From: an uncultured Bacillota bacterium
GTDB lineage: Bacteria; Bacillota; Clostridia; Oscillospirales; Oscillospiraceae
Length of the DNA: 64,000 nt
NCBI GenBank assembly: GCA_947073765.1
Contig: CAMTMZ010000002.1
Span: forward strand, 1 to 64,000
Direction of reading: 5' to 3'
Shown here: in pieces, positions 52,881 through 63,600 of the stretch
Layout: every line of letters starts with the position of its first letter
Position numbering within the stretch: the stretch's first letter is position 1
Notes under the pieces: generated by a model
Databases searched by the model: none
What the model saw: the letters and a program-made list of their open reading frames with translations, nothing else
What the model was told of the DNA's origin: nothing
Program-made: the position numbers and the translations under genes

Positions 52881-54254
52881 TTATTTGGCCTCCCGCATAG
52901 GGGCGACCTCTTTTTTATACACCCAGTAGAGGAATAGGGCGCTCAGGGTGCCGGAGAAGATTTCCGCAAGGGGGAATGCCCACCACACCACATGCAGTCC
53001 GCCAAGCCGGGCCAGCAGCCAGCCCATGGGCAGCAGCACCACCAGCTGCCGGACTACGGACACCGTCAAAGACAACACTCCGTGGCCCAGGGCCTGGAAC
53101 ACGGACCCGCTGACGATGCAGAACCCGGCTATTAAAAAGCTGAAAGAGATAATCCGAAGGGCGGGCACACCGATGGCCAGCAGGTTGCCGGCGTCCTCTC
53201 CCTCCGCCTCGAACAGGCCCAAAAACACATCAGGAAACAGCTGGAACAGGGCGAAGCCCACCACCATGATGCCCATGGCGTAAGCGATGGCCAGCCGAGC
53301 GGTTTTGATAATCCGCTCCGGCTTCCGGGCCCCGTAGTTGTAGGCCACAATGGGCACCATGCCGTTGTTCAGGCCAAACACAGGCATAAAGATGAAGGAC
53401 TGCAGCTTGAAGTAGATACCGAACACCGCTGTGGCGGTGGAGGTAAAGGCAATGAGAATCTGGTTCATCCCGAACACCATCACGGAGCCGATGGACTGCA
53501 TGATAATGGAGGGCAGGCCCACGCTGTAAATTCCGCCGATAATCTCCCGGCTGGGCCGCAGCCCCTTCCAGGACATCTGAAGCTCCGGGTTGCGGGTCAG
53601 AGACAGGTACAGCCCCACCAGACCGCCAACAATCTGCCCGGCCACAGTGGCTACGGCTGCCCCCATCACCTCCAGCCGAGGAAAGCCGAACAGGCCGAAT
53701 ATGAGAATGGGATCCAAAATCAGGTTGATCACGGAACCAACCCCTTGGATGACCATGGCGTACACCGTTCTCCCGGTGGCCTGGACCAGGCGTTCGGTGG
53801 CCACTGACACGAAAATACCCATGCTGCACCCGGCGATGATAGTCAGATAGTCGGTCCCGTAGTTCACAATGCCGGGGATGGGGGTCTGGATGGTGTAGAA
53901 CATTCGGGCACAGGTCAGGCCCAGGAGGGTGAACACCAGCCCGCTCACCACCTCCAGCAGGATGCCGTTCATGGCAGTGCGGTTGGCCCGTTCATAGTCC
54001 TTCTGGCCTAAGCTGCGGGAGAGCAGGGCGTTGATGCCCACCCCGGTGCCCACCGCCACGGCGATCATCAGGTTCTGCACCGGGAAGGCCAGGGACACCG
54101 CGTTCAGCGCGTCCTCACTGAGCTTGGAGACAAAGTAGCTGTCCACAATGTTATAGCAGGCCTGAATCAGCATGGAAGCGATCATGGGCAGGGCCATGTT
54201 CAGCAGCAGCTTGTTTTCAGGCATAACGCCCATCTTGTTTTCGGGCTGCGACAT
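52881..54254 (-). CDS. MATE family efflux transporter
   Basis: This 457-residue protein has twelve hydrophobic segments and the MATE pattern: LLLNMALPMIASMLIQACYNIVDSYFVSKLSEDALNAVSLAFPVQNLM at the start, and the second-half repeat (GMVPIVAYNYGARKPERI). MATE proteins export drugs or organic cations with Na+ or H+. The substrate is unknown. The start at 54254 has AAAGGAGG upstream. A consensus promoter lies at 54297-54325, so expression is probably strong or only lightly regulated. Confidence 0.93.
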   Translation of the reverse strand: MSQPENKMGVMPENKLLLNMALPMIASMLIQACYNIVDSYFVSKLSEDALNAVSLAFPVQNLMIAVAVGTGVGINALLSRSLGQKDYERANRTAMNGILLEVVSGLVFTLLGLTCARMFYTIQTPIPGIVNYGTDYLTIIAGCSMGIFVSVATERLVQATGRTVYAMVIQGVGSVINLILDPILIFGLFGFPRLEVMGAAVATVAGQIVGGLVGLYLSLTRNPELQMSWKGLRPSREIIGGIYSVGLPSIIMQSIGSVMVFGMNQILIAFTSTATAVFGIYFKLQSFIFMPVFGLNNGMVPIVAYNYGARKPERIIKTARLAIAYAMGIMVVGFALFQLFPDVFLGLFEAEGEDAGNLLAIGVPALRIISFSFLIAGFCIVSGSVFQALGHGVLSLTVSVVRQLVVLLPMGWLLARLGGLHVVWWAFPLAEIFSGTLSALFLYWVYKKEVAPMREAK

Positions 54255-54296
54255 CTGGTATTCCTCCTTTTTTTCTGTTTTTCGTAACAGAGGATT

Positions 54297-54325
54297 ATTA
54301 TAGGGGAAGGAAATTTTTATGTCAA
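54297..54325 (-). promoter_or_regulatory. Promoter of the MATE gene
   Basis: On the minus strand a perfect TTGACA and a perfect TATAAT are separated by 17 bp. Confidence 0.85.
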
Positions 54326-54371
54326 TGGCAGTTTTCACAGATTTTAGGGAGGGGGATTTTGGGTATTTTGC

Positions 54372-54400
54372 TTGCGTCTCTCCCAATTTTGTATTAGGAT
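54372..54400 (+). promoter_or_regulatory. Possible promoter of the M42 peptidase pair
   Basis: TTGCGT and TAGGAT are separated by 17 bp, about 45 nt upstream of the first peptidase start; the hexamers are only moderate matches. Confidence 0.45.
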
Positions 54401-54443
54401 AGTGATATTCCGGAACACTACTGAGAAACGGAGGTATCCCGAT

Positions 54444-55493
54444 TTGAACTACGAACAGACATTGGCCCGCCTGTGCGCCCTGTCCGGGCCCAGCGGCTTT
54501 GAGGAGGAGGCAGCCCGGGCAGCGGCGGAACTGCTCCGTCCTCTGGTGGATGAGGTGTATACCACTCGCCTGGGCAGTGTGGCGGGGGTGCGCCGCTGCG
54601 GGCGGAAGGACGCTCCCCGTCTGCTGCTGGACGCCCATCTGGATGAGGTAGGGTTTATCATCACCAGCCATGAGGAGGGCTTTCTCCGCTTTGCGCCCCT
54701 GGGCGGAGTGGACCCCCGAATACTTCCGGACCGGGAGATCACCATTCTCGCCGATCCGCCCATTACCGGTGTGGTGGCTTGTCTGCCCCCCCATGTCCAG
54801 GAGGACGGAGATACGGACAAGTCTCTGCCCATCAAGGAACTCTGCATTGACGTGGGCCTGTCCCAGGAGGAGGCGGAGCGTCGCATCCCCGTGGGTACCC
54901 CGGCGACATACCGGGGGGGCTGCGCGCCGCTGGGAGAGGAGCTGCTGTGCGGCAAGGCGCTGGACGACCGGGCGGGCTTTGCCGTCCTGCTGGACGTGCT
55001 GGAGCGGCTGCAGGGAAAGGAACTGGACGTAGACCTGTATGTCCTGGGATCTACCCAGGAGGAGACCCACAGCACCGGAGCCATCACCGCCGCCTATGAG
55101 ATCGCGCCCCAGATATGTGTGGCGGTGGACGTCACCCACGGGGACAGCCCGGACGCGTCTAAATACGAAACCTTCAAGCTGGGGGGTGGCCCGGTCATCG
55201 GGGTGGGACCCAACTGCGTCCGGTCACTGTCCAATATGTTTAAGACCATTGCCTGGAAGATGGACATGCCCGTCCAGATCGAGGTTATGGCTGGCTCCAG
55301 CGGCACCAATGCCTGGCCCATCCAGATCAGCCGGGAGGGGGTGGCCACCGCCGTGGTGTCCATCCCGCAGCGGTATATGCATACCCCTGCGGAGGTGGTG
55401 CATAAAAAGGACCTGGAGAACACAGCCAGGCTGCTGGCCGCCTATGTGGAGGAGGGCTGCGGCCCTGACCGGGAGGAGGGTGAACCATGCTGA
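54444..55493 (+). CDS. M42 family aminopeptidase/endoglucanase-like (first of pair)
   Basis: This 349-residue protein is an M42-type metallopeptidase. Metal and catalytic motifs are AHLDEVGF, the DDR of LCGKALDDRAGFAV, STQEETHSTGA (catalytic Glu-Glu) and YMHTPAEV. The segment after the Glu pair reads THSTGA where the second protein has VGTRGA, an unusual change next to the active site. The start is TTG at 54444, nine bases after CGGAGG; no better ATG exists. Its 3' end overlaps the second peptidase by 7 nt. Confidence 0.88.
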   Translation: MNYEQTLARLCALSGPSGFEEEAARAAAELLRPLVDEVYTTRLGSVAGVRRCGRKDAPRLLLDAHLDEVGFIITSHEEGFLRFAPLGGVDPRILPDREITILADPPITGVVACLPPHVQEDGDTDKSLPIKELCIDVGLSQEEAERRIPVGTPATYRGGCAPLGEELLCGKALDDRAGFAVLLDVLERLQGKELDVDLYVLGSTQEETHSTGAITAAYEIAPQICVAVDVTHGDSPDASKYETFKLGGGPVIGVGPNCVRSLSNMFKTIAWKMDMPVQIEVMAGSSGTNAWPIQISREGVATAVVSIPQRYMHTPAEVVHKKDLENTARLLAAYVEEGCGPDREEGEPC

Positions 55494-56506
55494 ATACACT
55501 GAAAGAGCTGTGCCTGCTCAACGGGGTCTCCGGAAACGAGGATGAGGTGCGCGGCTACCTTACCCGGCGGGCGCTGGAGTGCTCCGCGGAACCCCGCATG
55601 GATCGCATTGGAAATTTAATTGTCTTCAAAAAGGGCAGAAAATCCACCGGAAACAGGCTGATGCTGTGTGCCCACATGGATGAGGTGGGGATCATCGTTA
55701 CCCACATCACAGACGAGGGCTTCCTCAAATTCGACTTTGTGGGTGGGGTGGACCGCCGGGTGGCCATCGGCAAGCCGGTGGTGATTGGGGCCGGGGAGGT
55801 CCCCGGGGTCATCGGAATGAAGGCGGTCCATCTGGTAAGCCGGGAGGAGCGGAAAAAGGTCCCCAAGACCGACAGCCTGTATATCGACATCGGGGCAAGG
55901 GACAGGCGGGAAGCGGAAAAATTGGTGGAGCTGGGGGATTACGGCTGTTTTGTCTGCCGGCCTGAGCTGTTTGGCGACGGTATGTTCAAGGCACGGGCCA
56001 TCGACGACCGGGTGGGCTGCGCCGTGATGCTCAAGCTGCTGGAGGAGGACTTGCCTCTGGACGTGACTTTTGCCTTTACTGCCCAGGAGGAGGTGGGCAC
56101 CCGTGGGGCCGCTGGGGCGGTCTTCTCCACGGCTCCGGAGATTGCCCTGGTGCTGGAGACCACCACCGCCGCCGACCTGCCGGGGATAGAGGGGGGCCGC
56201 CGTGTGTGTGAGCCCGGCAAGGGGCCGGTGATCTCCTATATGGATGGGGGGACCATCTACGACCGGACGCTTTATAAAACCCTGGGCAGCCTGGCGGAGG
56301 AAAACGCCATTCCCTGGCAGACCAAGCGGTATATCGCCGGCGGCAACGACGCCCGCGCCCTGCAGCGGGGCGGGGCGGGGGTACGGGTGGCGGCCATGTC
56401 CGCCGCCGTGCGCTATCTTCATGCTCCCGCCAGCGTGGGCAGTGTGGCCGATTTTGAAAATATGCTTAAACTGGCCCGCCTGTTTTTGGAGGAAATGGCA
56501 AAATAG
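55487..56506 (+). CDS. M42 family aminopeptidase (second of pair)
   Basis: This 339-residue protein is a canonical M42 metallopeptidase, with AHMDEVGI, ARAIDDRVGCAV, TAQEEVGTRGA and YLHAPASV. M42 enzymes remove N-terminal residues from peptides and form large tetrahedral complexes. The two tandem copies may form mixed complexes, but that is inference. The ATG at 55487 overlaps the stop of the first gene (ATGCTGA), so translation is coupled; GAGGAGG lies upstream. Confidence 0.9.
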   Translation: MLNTLKELCLLNGVSGNEDEVRGYLTRRALECSAEPRMDRIGNLIVFKKGRKSTGNRLMLCAHMDEVGIIVTHITDEGFLKFDFVGGVDRRVAIGKPVVIGAGEVPGVIGMKAVHLVSREERKKVPKTDSLYIDIGARDRREAEKLVELGDYGCFVCRPELFGDGMFKARAIDDRVGCAVMLKLLEEDLPLDVTFAFTAQEEVGTRGAAGAVFSTAPEIALVLETTTAADLPGIEGGRRVCEPGKGPVISYMDGGTIYDRTLYKTLGSLAEENAIPWQTKRYIAGGNDARALQRGGAGVRVAAMSAAVRYLHAPASVGSVADFENMLKLARLFLEEMAK

Positions 56507-56589
56507 CGGAGCTTCAGACCGCCCGTTGCTTTTGCCAGCAATCAAAAAGGCTCTGTTTTAAAATTTGGATACTTTTCCCGTTTTATGTC

Positions 56590-56618
56590 TTGCAAAAAAA
56601 GAAGTTATCTGGTACAAT
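56590..56618 (+). promoter_or_regulatory. Promoter of the 255-residue membrane protein gene
   Basis: TTGCAA and TACAAT are separated by 17 bp, about 80 nt upstream of the ATG. Confidence 0.7.
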
Positions 56619-56697
56619 ACTAAAATGTCCGAATATTTGGGCATAACTGCAATACCAATCGGGCCACGGCAGCCCGCGGCAAGGAGAATGAAAACAC

Positions 56698-57465
56698 ATG
56701 GATAAGAAACAGAGAGAAGCACGCCGCCAACAGGAGGACATCGCCCTGCAGAGAGGTCTGCTGTGGGTGGTGGGAGCTGTCGCGTTAGAGGTCCTGCTGA
56801 TGCTGCTCAACCGCTTCTATATCAACTATCCCCTCACCGATTCCGGCGTCAACACCTTCCTGGCCCTCCATGAGGTGCTCAAGGTGTTGCGTATCGCAGC
56901 GCCCGTAGCTGCGGTATTGGCGCTGCTGTGGACGGCCTGGCAGGTGAAGCAGGGGAAGAAATACGCGCTGCCGCTGATTGCGGCCATTGCCCTGGCGGCG
57001 GTGGCCCTGTGTGTCCACGTGGCTGTTAAATACCGGGCCGACGGCATGTCTATGCTGTATTGGCTGGTGATTGCCTGGGCGGTGCTGGCCATGGTGTTCT
57101 ATATCTACCAGCGGGAGTTCTTTTTGGGTGCGGCCGCCTGCGGCATGTCGGTACTGGCCCTGTGGTTTGTGCGTTTTGGCGCTCCTGGCCGGACTGACGC
57201 CATTCTGGTTACTGCCGGCATTGCGGCGGTTACCCTGGCGGCCCTGATGCTGAAGAAGAACGACGGCGCTCTCCTGGGCCCGGACAAGCTGCAGTTCCTG
57301 CCGAAGTCCGCCAGCTACACCGTGCTCCTGGTCACCTGCTTGGCTAGCCTCGCGGCAGTGGTGGCCGCTATGCTCGCGGGAGACACCGTGGCTTTCTATC
57401 TGGTATACGTCATGATCGCTTGGCTGTTCGCGCTGTTCGTATACTATACCGTCAAGCTGATGTAA
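56698..57465 (+). CDS. Hypothetical seven-segment membrane protein
   Basis: I do not recognise this 255-residue protein. After a charged start (MDKKQREARRQQED), it has about seven hydrophobic segments (near 20-40, 60-82, 92-112, 118-136, 140-160, 165-185 and 205-252), with short loops. AAGGAGA precedes the ATG. It has its own promoter and a strong terminator, so it is monocistronic. No motif suggests a substrate. Confidence 0.75.
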   Translation: MDKKQREARRQQEDIALQRGLLWVVGAVALEVLLMLLNRFYINYPLTDSGVNTFLALHEVLKVLRIAAPVAAVLALLWTAWQVKQGKKYALPLIAAIALAAVALCVHVAVKYRADGMSMLYWLVIAWAVLAMVFYIYQREFFLGAAACGMSVLALWFVRFGAPGRTDAILVTAGIAAVTLAALMLKKNDGALLGPDKLQFLPKSASYTVLLVTCLASLAAVVAAMLAGDTVAFYLVYVMIAWLFALFVYYTVKLM

Positions 57466-57472
57466 AGTTCAG

Positions 57473-57508
57473 AAAAAACCTCCCCGTCAGCTGGCGGGGA
57501 GGTTTTTT
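57473..57508 (+). terminator. Terminator after the membrane protein gene
   Basis: A perfect 14-bp stem (AAAAAACCTCCCCG against CGGGGAGGTTTTTT) with a short loop lies directly after the stop. Confidence 0.9.
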
Positions 57509-57606
57509 ATCCCCCGTCGGGTCTGCGGTACCTACCCTACACAGGTATAATTGCGCCGCCATCTGCCACAATAGAGCTATCATCCAAAGAATAGGAGCGG
57601 ATAGCA

Positions 57607-58554
57607 ATGGCAGTCAACGACAGAAAGGCGGCCATCATCGGTTGCGGCTTTGTGGGGGCGTCCATCGCCTTTCGGTTTTTGCAGCAGGGACTGTTTTCCC
57701 GCCTGGTGCTCATCGACGCCAATCGGGATAAGGCGGAGGGGGAGGCCATGGATCTGAGCGACGGCCTGCCCTATGGCGCGGCTATGGAGATCACCGCCGG
57801 CACCTACGATGACATTTCCGACTGCGGCCTAGTGGTCATCACCGCCGGGGTAAACCAAAAGCCGGGGGAGACCCGACTTCAGCTTATTGAGCGCAACGCG
57901 GCCATTATGGGCAGCATCATGGGTGAGATCACGGCCCGCCCTTTTCAGGGGATATTGCTTATCGTTTCCAACCCGGTGGATGTGCTCACCTACACGGCCC
58001 AGGCGCTGTCGGGTTATCCACGGGAGCGGGTCATCGGCTCCGGCACAGTGCTGGACACTGGCCGGCTGAAGCAGTTGCTGGGAGAGGAATTGAGCGTAGA
58101 CAGCCGCAACGTCCACGCTTTCATCGTAGGGGAGCACGGCGACAGCGAGCTGGCCGTGTGGAGCGGAGCCAACGTCTCCGGTCTGAATTTAGACGACTTC
58201 TGCCGCCTGCGGGGCCAGGAGCTCCACCAGCCTGCCAGGGAGCGCATCTACCGGGAGATACGGGACAGCGCTCAGCAGATTATCTGCCGCAAGGGAGCCA
58301 CCTACTATGGCATCGCCATGGCGGTAGGGCGCATCGCGGCGTGTATCGTCCGGGACGAGCACGCGGTGCTGCCCATCTCCGTGGTGCTGGAGGGGGAGTA
58401 TGGCCTGGATCGGGTGGCCCTGAGCATCCCCTCCATTGTGGGCAGAAACGGCCTGGAGAAAATTCTTGAGATTCCCCTAGGCGAGGAGGAGGGGGCGGCG
58501 CTGCGCCGCTCCGCTGGCCAGCTGCGGGAAGTCATTCAGGGCCTGAAGCTGTAA
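57607..58554 (+). CDS. ldh: L-lactate dehydrogenase
   Basis: This 315-residue NAD enzyme reduces pyruvate to lactate. The nucleotide-binding motif GCGFVGASIAF lies at 12-22, the substrate Arg in QKPGETRLQL, and the catalytic His in VGEHGDSE near residue 180. Length and motifs fit LDH rather than malate dehydrogenase, because the specificity-loop segment is QKPGETR. TAGGAG precedes the ATG. A TATAAT at about 57546 lacks a good -35 box, so its promoter is uncertain. Confidence 0.92.
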   Translation: MAVNDRKAAIIGCGFVGASIAFRFLQQGLFSRLVLIDANRDKAEGEAMDLSDGLPYGAAMEITAGTYDDISDCGLVVITAGVNQKPGETRLQLIERNAAIMGSIMGEITARPFQGILLIVSNPVDVLTYTAQALSGYPRERVIGSGTVLDTGRLKQLLGEELSVDSRNVHAFIVGEHGDSELAVWSGANVSGLNLDDFCRLRGQELHQPARERIYREIRDSAQQIICRKGATYYGIAMAVGRIAACIVRDEHAVLPISVVLEGEYGLDRVALSIPSIVGRNGLEKILEIPLGEEEGAALRRSAGQLREVIQGLKL

Positions 58555-58559
58555 CAGCG

Positions 58560-58600
58560 GGGGCCCGCCAGCCGCAAAAGCAGCGGTTGACGGGCCTTTC
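58560..58600 (+). terminator. Terminator after ldh
   Basis: An imperfect 14-bp stem (GGCCCGCCAGCCGC against GCGGTTGACGGGCC) is followed by TTTCTTATT. Confidence 0.75.
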
Positions 58601-58603
58601 TTA

Positions 58604-58632
58604 TTGCTTTTGCGGAAATATTGGCGTATAAT
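58604..58632 (+). promoter_or_regulatory. Promoter of the mod-res genes
   Basis: TTGCTT and a perfect TATAAT are separated by 17 bp, about 35 nt upstream of mod. Confidence 0.75.
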
Positions 58633-58665
58633 TGAAGTCGATTCCAAAAAACGGAGGATACATGG

Positions 58666-60606
58666 ATGGAGAAGCTGCGCATGGAGTCGCCGGATCTGAC
58701 GGCGCGAAATATCCGGCGGCTGGGAGAGCTGTTTCCCGGCTGCGTCACCGAGACGGCGGGCCCTGACGGCACGTCCCGGCCGGGGGTCAATTTCAAGCTG
58801 CTGCGCCAGCTCCTGGGGGGCGACGGGGCGGAACCGGAGGGGGAGGCCTATGAGCTTACCTGGGTAGGCAAGCGGGCTGCTGCCCTGGAGGCCTGCGCCC
58901 CCATCCGCAAGACGCTGCGCCCCTGTCCCGAGGAGAGCGTAGACTGGGACTCCACCCGCAACCTGTACATCGAGGGGGAAAACCTGGACGTATTGAAGCT
59001 GCTGCAGGAGAACTACCTGAACGGGGTGAAGATGATCTACATCGATCCACCCTACAACCGGGGCGGCGACCAGTTTGTCTACCCGGACAACTACAGCATG
59101 GACCGGGACAGCTACGAGGAGGGGATCGGCCTGCGCAACGAGGTGGGGGACAAGCAATTCCGGGAGAACAACGCGGCCAACCCCCGCTTCCACTCTGACT
59201 GGTGCTCCATGATCTATGCCCGCCTTCTGCTGGCCCGCAGCCTTCTGGCGGAGGACGGCGTCATCTTCATCAGTCAGGACGACAGCGAGATCGCGAATTT
59301 AAGAAAAATCTGCGACGAGGTATTTGGCGCCTCCAACTTTGCAGGCCAGATCACCGTGGTGGGCAATCCCAGGGGCCGGGACTACGGCGGCATCGCACGG
59401 ATGCACGACTATGTTCTGGCCTATAAAAAGTCCCCGGCCGCCCATTTGAACCTTATTGAGGATAAGGAGGGCGCCTTCAAGCTGTTTGACGCCTCCGGAG
59501 GCTTTGAGCTGCGGGAGCTGCGCAACCGGAATATTAAGTTCAATAAGGAGAACCGGCCAAACCTCTACTACCCCTTCTATATAGACCTGGAGCACAGTGA
59601 TGAAAACGGCCTGCACCCCATCTCCCTGGAGCCGGAGGAGGGCTGGCTGGAGCTCTATCCCCAGCAGTCCCAGGGCGTGAGCACCGTGTGGCGGTGGAGC
59701 AGGGCCAAGGCGGTGCTCCACCTGAACGACAGCATTCTGGCCAAGCCCATGCGGGGCGGCGGCTATATGATCGTGGAAAAGTATCGGGAGGCCAAGGTGA
59801 TGGCCCGGTCCGTATGGTGGGACCGGAACACCAATACCGAAAAGGGTACCCTTCTGGTGAAGGAGATGATGGACGGCAAGGTGTTCGACTACCCCAAGCC
59901 GGTGGAGATGCTGATGCGTCTGTGCGAGATGGGTACGAACTCCACCGGGGAGGACATTGTGCTGGACTTCTTTTCCGGTTCCGCCTCCACGGCCCATGCG
60001 GTGATGCGTCTCAACGAGCGGGACGGCGGCGACCGACGCTTCATTATGATCCAGCTGCCCGAGCCCTGTCTCCCCAAAACCTCTGCCGCCCAGGCGGGCT
60101 ACCCCAATATCTGCGAGATCGGCAAGGAGCGCCTGCGCCGGGCGGGGAGCCGCCTGCAGGCGGAAGGCGCCCAGGGGACAGACACCGGCTTTCGGGTGTT
60201 CCGCCTGGACGAGAGCAGCATGAAGGACATATACTACACCCCGGAGGAGCTGAACCAGAGCGCGCTGCCCCAACTGGTGTCCAACATCCGAGAGGACCGC
60301 ACCGGCCTGGATCTGCTGTTCAGTTGTCTGCTGGACTGGGGTCTGCCTCTTTCCATGCCCTACACTACGCAGGTGGTAGAGGGCTGCGCCGTCCACATTT
60401 ACAACAGCGGGGACCTGATCGCCTGCTTTGACCAGTCGATTCCGGAGCCGGTGGTGGAGTGGATCGCGGCGCGCAGGCCCCGGCGGGCGGTGTTCCGGGA
60501 CGCGGGCTTTGCCGGCTGCGCCGCCAAACTCAACGTGCTGGAGTTGTTTAAGCGCTATATGCCGGAGAGCGCCAACGATATCTCCAAGCGTGTCAAGGTC
60601 ATCTAA
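58666..60606 (+). CDS. mod: Type III DNA methyltransferase (Mod)
   Basis: This 646-residue protein is the modification and DNA-recognition subunit of a type III system. The adenine-methylation motif DPPYN is at 127-131, ahead of the SAM motif DFFSGSAST (434-442); that order marks a beta-class N6-adenine methylase. The region between them (about 230-420) should contain the target-recognition domain. No simple-sequence repeat is seen that would make it phase-variable. CGGAGG precedes the ATG at 58666. Its res partner follows 17 nt later. Confidence 0.93.
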   Translation: MEKLRMESPDLTARNIRRLGELFPGCVTETAGPDGTSRPGVNFKLLRQLLGGDGAEPEGEAYELTWVGKRAAALEACAPIRKTLRPCPEESVDWDSTRNLYIEGENLDVLKLLQENYLNGVKMIYIDPPYNRGGDQFVYPDNYSMDRDSYEEGIGLRNEVGDKQFRENNAANPRFHSDWCSMIYARLLLARSLLAEDGVIFISQDDSEIANLRKICDEVFGASNFAGQITVVGNPRGRDYGGIARMHDYVLAYKKSPAAHLNLIEDKEGAFKLFDASGGFELRELRNRNIKFNKENRPNLYYPFYIDLEHSDENGLHPISLEPEEGWLELYPQQSQGVSTVWRWSRAKAVLHLNDSILAKPMRGGGYMIVEKYREAKVMARSVWWDRNTNTEKGTLLVKEMMDGKVFDYPKPVEMLMRLCEMGTNSTGEDIVLDFFSGSASTAHAVMRLNERDGGDRRFIMIQLPEPCLPKTSAAQAGYPNICEIGKERLRRAGSRLQAEGAQGTDTGFRVFRLDESSMKDIYYTPEELNQSALPQLVSNIREDRTGLDLLFSCLLDWGLPLSMPYTTQVVEGCAVHIYNSGDLIACFDQSIPEPVVEWIAARRPRRAVFRDAGFAGCAAKLNVLELFKRYMPESANDISKRVKVI

Positions 60607-60623
60607 AAGAAAGGAGCTTCGGG

Positions 60624-63600
60624 ATGAAGCTGCACTTCAAGCATCAGAAATTCCAGGCCGACGCGGCCCGGGCGGTGGTAGATGTCTTTGCCGGCCAGCC
60701 CTGCGCGGCGCCCGCTCCGGAGTGGGCGCTGTCCGGCCCGCTCCCGTCGGGAGGCGGCGCCGGGTGGCGCAACGCGCCCCTGGTCCCCGGCCTGACCGAC
60801 GCGGTGGTTCTGGAGCAGCTCAACCGGGTCCAGCGGCGCAATCAGCTGCACCCCTCTCCCCAGTTGGAGGGGCGCTTTAACCTCACAGTGGAAATGGAAA
60901 CCGGCGTAGGCAAAACCTACACCTACATCAAAACTATGTATGAGCTCAACGCTCACTACGGCTGGAGCAAATTCATTGTGGTGGTGCCCAGTGTGGCCAT
61001 CCGGGAGGGGGTATATAAGACCTTTGAGATGACTCAGGACCACTTTGCCGGGGACTACGGCAAAAAAATCCGGTTTTTCATCTATAACTCAGCCCAGCTC
61101 ACCCAGATTGACAGCTTTGCCTGTGACAGCTCCATCTATGTGATGATTATCAACGCCCAGGCCTTCAACGCCCGGGGGAAGGATGCCCGCCGCATCCGCA
61201 AGCAGCTGGATGACTTCCAGTCCCGCCGGCCCATCGACATCATCGCCGGCACCAACCCGATCCTGATTATCGACGAGCCTCAGTCGGTGGAGGGCAGGCA
61301 GACCCGGGAACGGCTGAAGGAGTTTAATCCCCTGTTCACCCTGCGTTACTCGGCTACCCACCGCGCCGGCAGTGTCTACAACATGGTCTACCGCCTGGAC
61401 GCCATGGAGGCCTACAACAGGCGCCTAGTGAAGAAAATCACCGTAAAGGGCATCACTGAGATCGGCAGCGCCGCTACCAACGGCTATGTCTACCTGGAGA
61501 GCGTCAACCTTTCCCGGTCCAGCCCCACTGCCACCATCCAGTTTGATTGCCGGAGCAAACGCTCCCTGCGCAAACGGACCGTAACTGTGGGTGTGGGGGC
61601 CAACCTCTATGAGCAGTCCGGGGAGCTGGAGGAGTATCGGGACGGCTTTGTGGTCACCGACATTGACGGCCGGGACAACTCCCTGGAGTTTGCCAACGGA
61701 ATCCGCCTGTGCGCGGGCGATGTAGTGGGCAAGGTGAGTGAGGAGCAGCTGCGCCGCATACAGATCCGAGAGACTATTCTCACCCACCTTCAGCGGGAGC
61801 GGCAGCTGTTCCACAGGGGAATCAAGGTGCTCTCCCTGTTCTTCATTGACGAGGTGGCCAAATACCGGCAGTACGACCAGGAGGGCAATCCCAGCGGCGG
61901 CCTGTACGCCCGCATGTTTGAGGAGGAATATAACGACGTGGTAGGCCGCCTCCAGCGCGCCATTGGCGATGAGGGCTACCTCCGCTATCTGGACGCTATC
62001 CCCGCCGCCCAGACCCACGCCGGATATTTTTCCAAGGACAATAAGGGCAAGCTGACCGACAGCAAGCTCTCTGACCGGCGGGTCCGCACTTCCGACGACA
62101 CTGCCGCCTATGATCTGATTATGCGCAACAAGGAGCTGCTGCTGGAGCGGGACCCCTCCCGGTCGCCGGTGCGGTTTATCTTCTCCCACTCCGCTCTGCG
62201 GGAGGGGTGGGATAATCCCAACGTGTTCCAGATCTGCACCCTGAAGCAGAGCGCCAGCGACGTGCGCAAGCGGCAGGAGGTGGGCCGGGGCATGCGCCTG
62301 TGCGTGGACCAGTCTGGCGAGCGCATGGATGTAGCGGTGCTGGGCGCCGGGGTCCATGAGGTAAATGTTCTCACCGTCATCGCCAGCGAGAGCTACGACA
62401 GCTTTGCCCGCCAGCTGCAAACCGAGCTGGCCGACGCCATTGCCGGCCGGCCCACGGCCATCACCCCCGAGCTGTTTAAAGACCGTGTCATCTGGGACAG
62501 CGTGGGCAATGAGCAGATTGTGGACAGCGAGATGGCCCAGGCCATCTATTTTGAGATGGCCGCCAACCGCTACATCGATAAAAAGGGTCTGCTCACCGAG
62601 CGCTACTATGAGGAAAAGGCGGCTGGCCGGCTCAGGGTGGCTGAGGAGGTGGAGGACTGTGAGCAGGCGGTGCTCCAGATCGTGGAGGGAGTCTACGACG
62701 CCCGGCTTCTCCTCCCGGAAAACGCCAGAGATGATAATGTGGAGATCACGGTGGACCCGGAGAAAATGGCGATGCCGGAGTTTCAGGAACTGTGGCGGAA
62801 GATCAGCGGAAAGAGTGTGTACACCGTGGACTTTGACACCTCCGAGCTGGTGCGCCGGTCGGTGGCCGCCCTGAACCGGGATCTGCGAGTGCCCAAAACC
62901 CTCTACAAGGTGGAGACCGGCTCTATGCAGGAGTTTGGCTCCCGGGAGACCCTGCTGGCCGGCCGGGCGTTCATCCGCTCCAACGTAGACTACTACGAGG
63001 CTAGCCGCCGGGGCACGCCGGGCAGCGTGCGCTACGACCTGGTAGGCAAGCTGGTGGAGGAGACCGGCCTGACCCGGGCGGCGTCGGCAGACATCCTGTC
63101 CGGTATAGAGCCGGTGGTCTTTGACCAATTTAAGGACAACCCGGAGGAGTTCATTCTCCGGGCGGCGGTGCTCATCAACGCCGAGAAGGCCCTGGCGATC
63201 ACCGAGCACATCACCTACCGCCCGGTGGGCGGCCGCTATTCCACAGATATTTTTACCAACCCCACCCTCCGGGGCCGGCTGAACATCAACGTGATGCCGG
63301 CAACAAAGCACCTGTACAGCCATGTGCCCTACGACTCGGTCAACGAGCGGGATTTTGCCGCCGAGCTGGAGCTCAACGACAAGGTAGCCGTCTATGTTAA
63401 GCTGCCCTCCGGCTTTTATATTGATACGCCTCTGGGCCGCTACACCCCGGACTGGGCCATCGCTTTCCGGGAGGGGACGGCAAAGCATATCCGGTTTGTG
63501 GCGGAGACCAAAGGCGCCCAGTCCTCTCTCCAGCTGCGCCTCATCGAGGAGGGCAAGGTCCACTGTGCCCGGGCCCACTTCAGGGCCGTCTGCGGCGATG

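Noticed and set aside
58666..60606. Phase-variable repeats in mod.
   Set aside because: No tetranucleotide or longer simple-sequence repeat and no long homopolymer is visible within or before mod.
61425..63578. A 717-codon minus-strand frame opposite res, and similar long frames opposite pcrA (31896-34013) and the S-layer gene (38313-40709).
   Set aside because: These are antisense shadows caused by high G+C third positions. The sense genes have complete catalytic motifs or domains.
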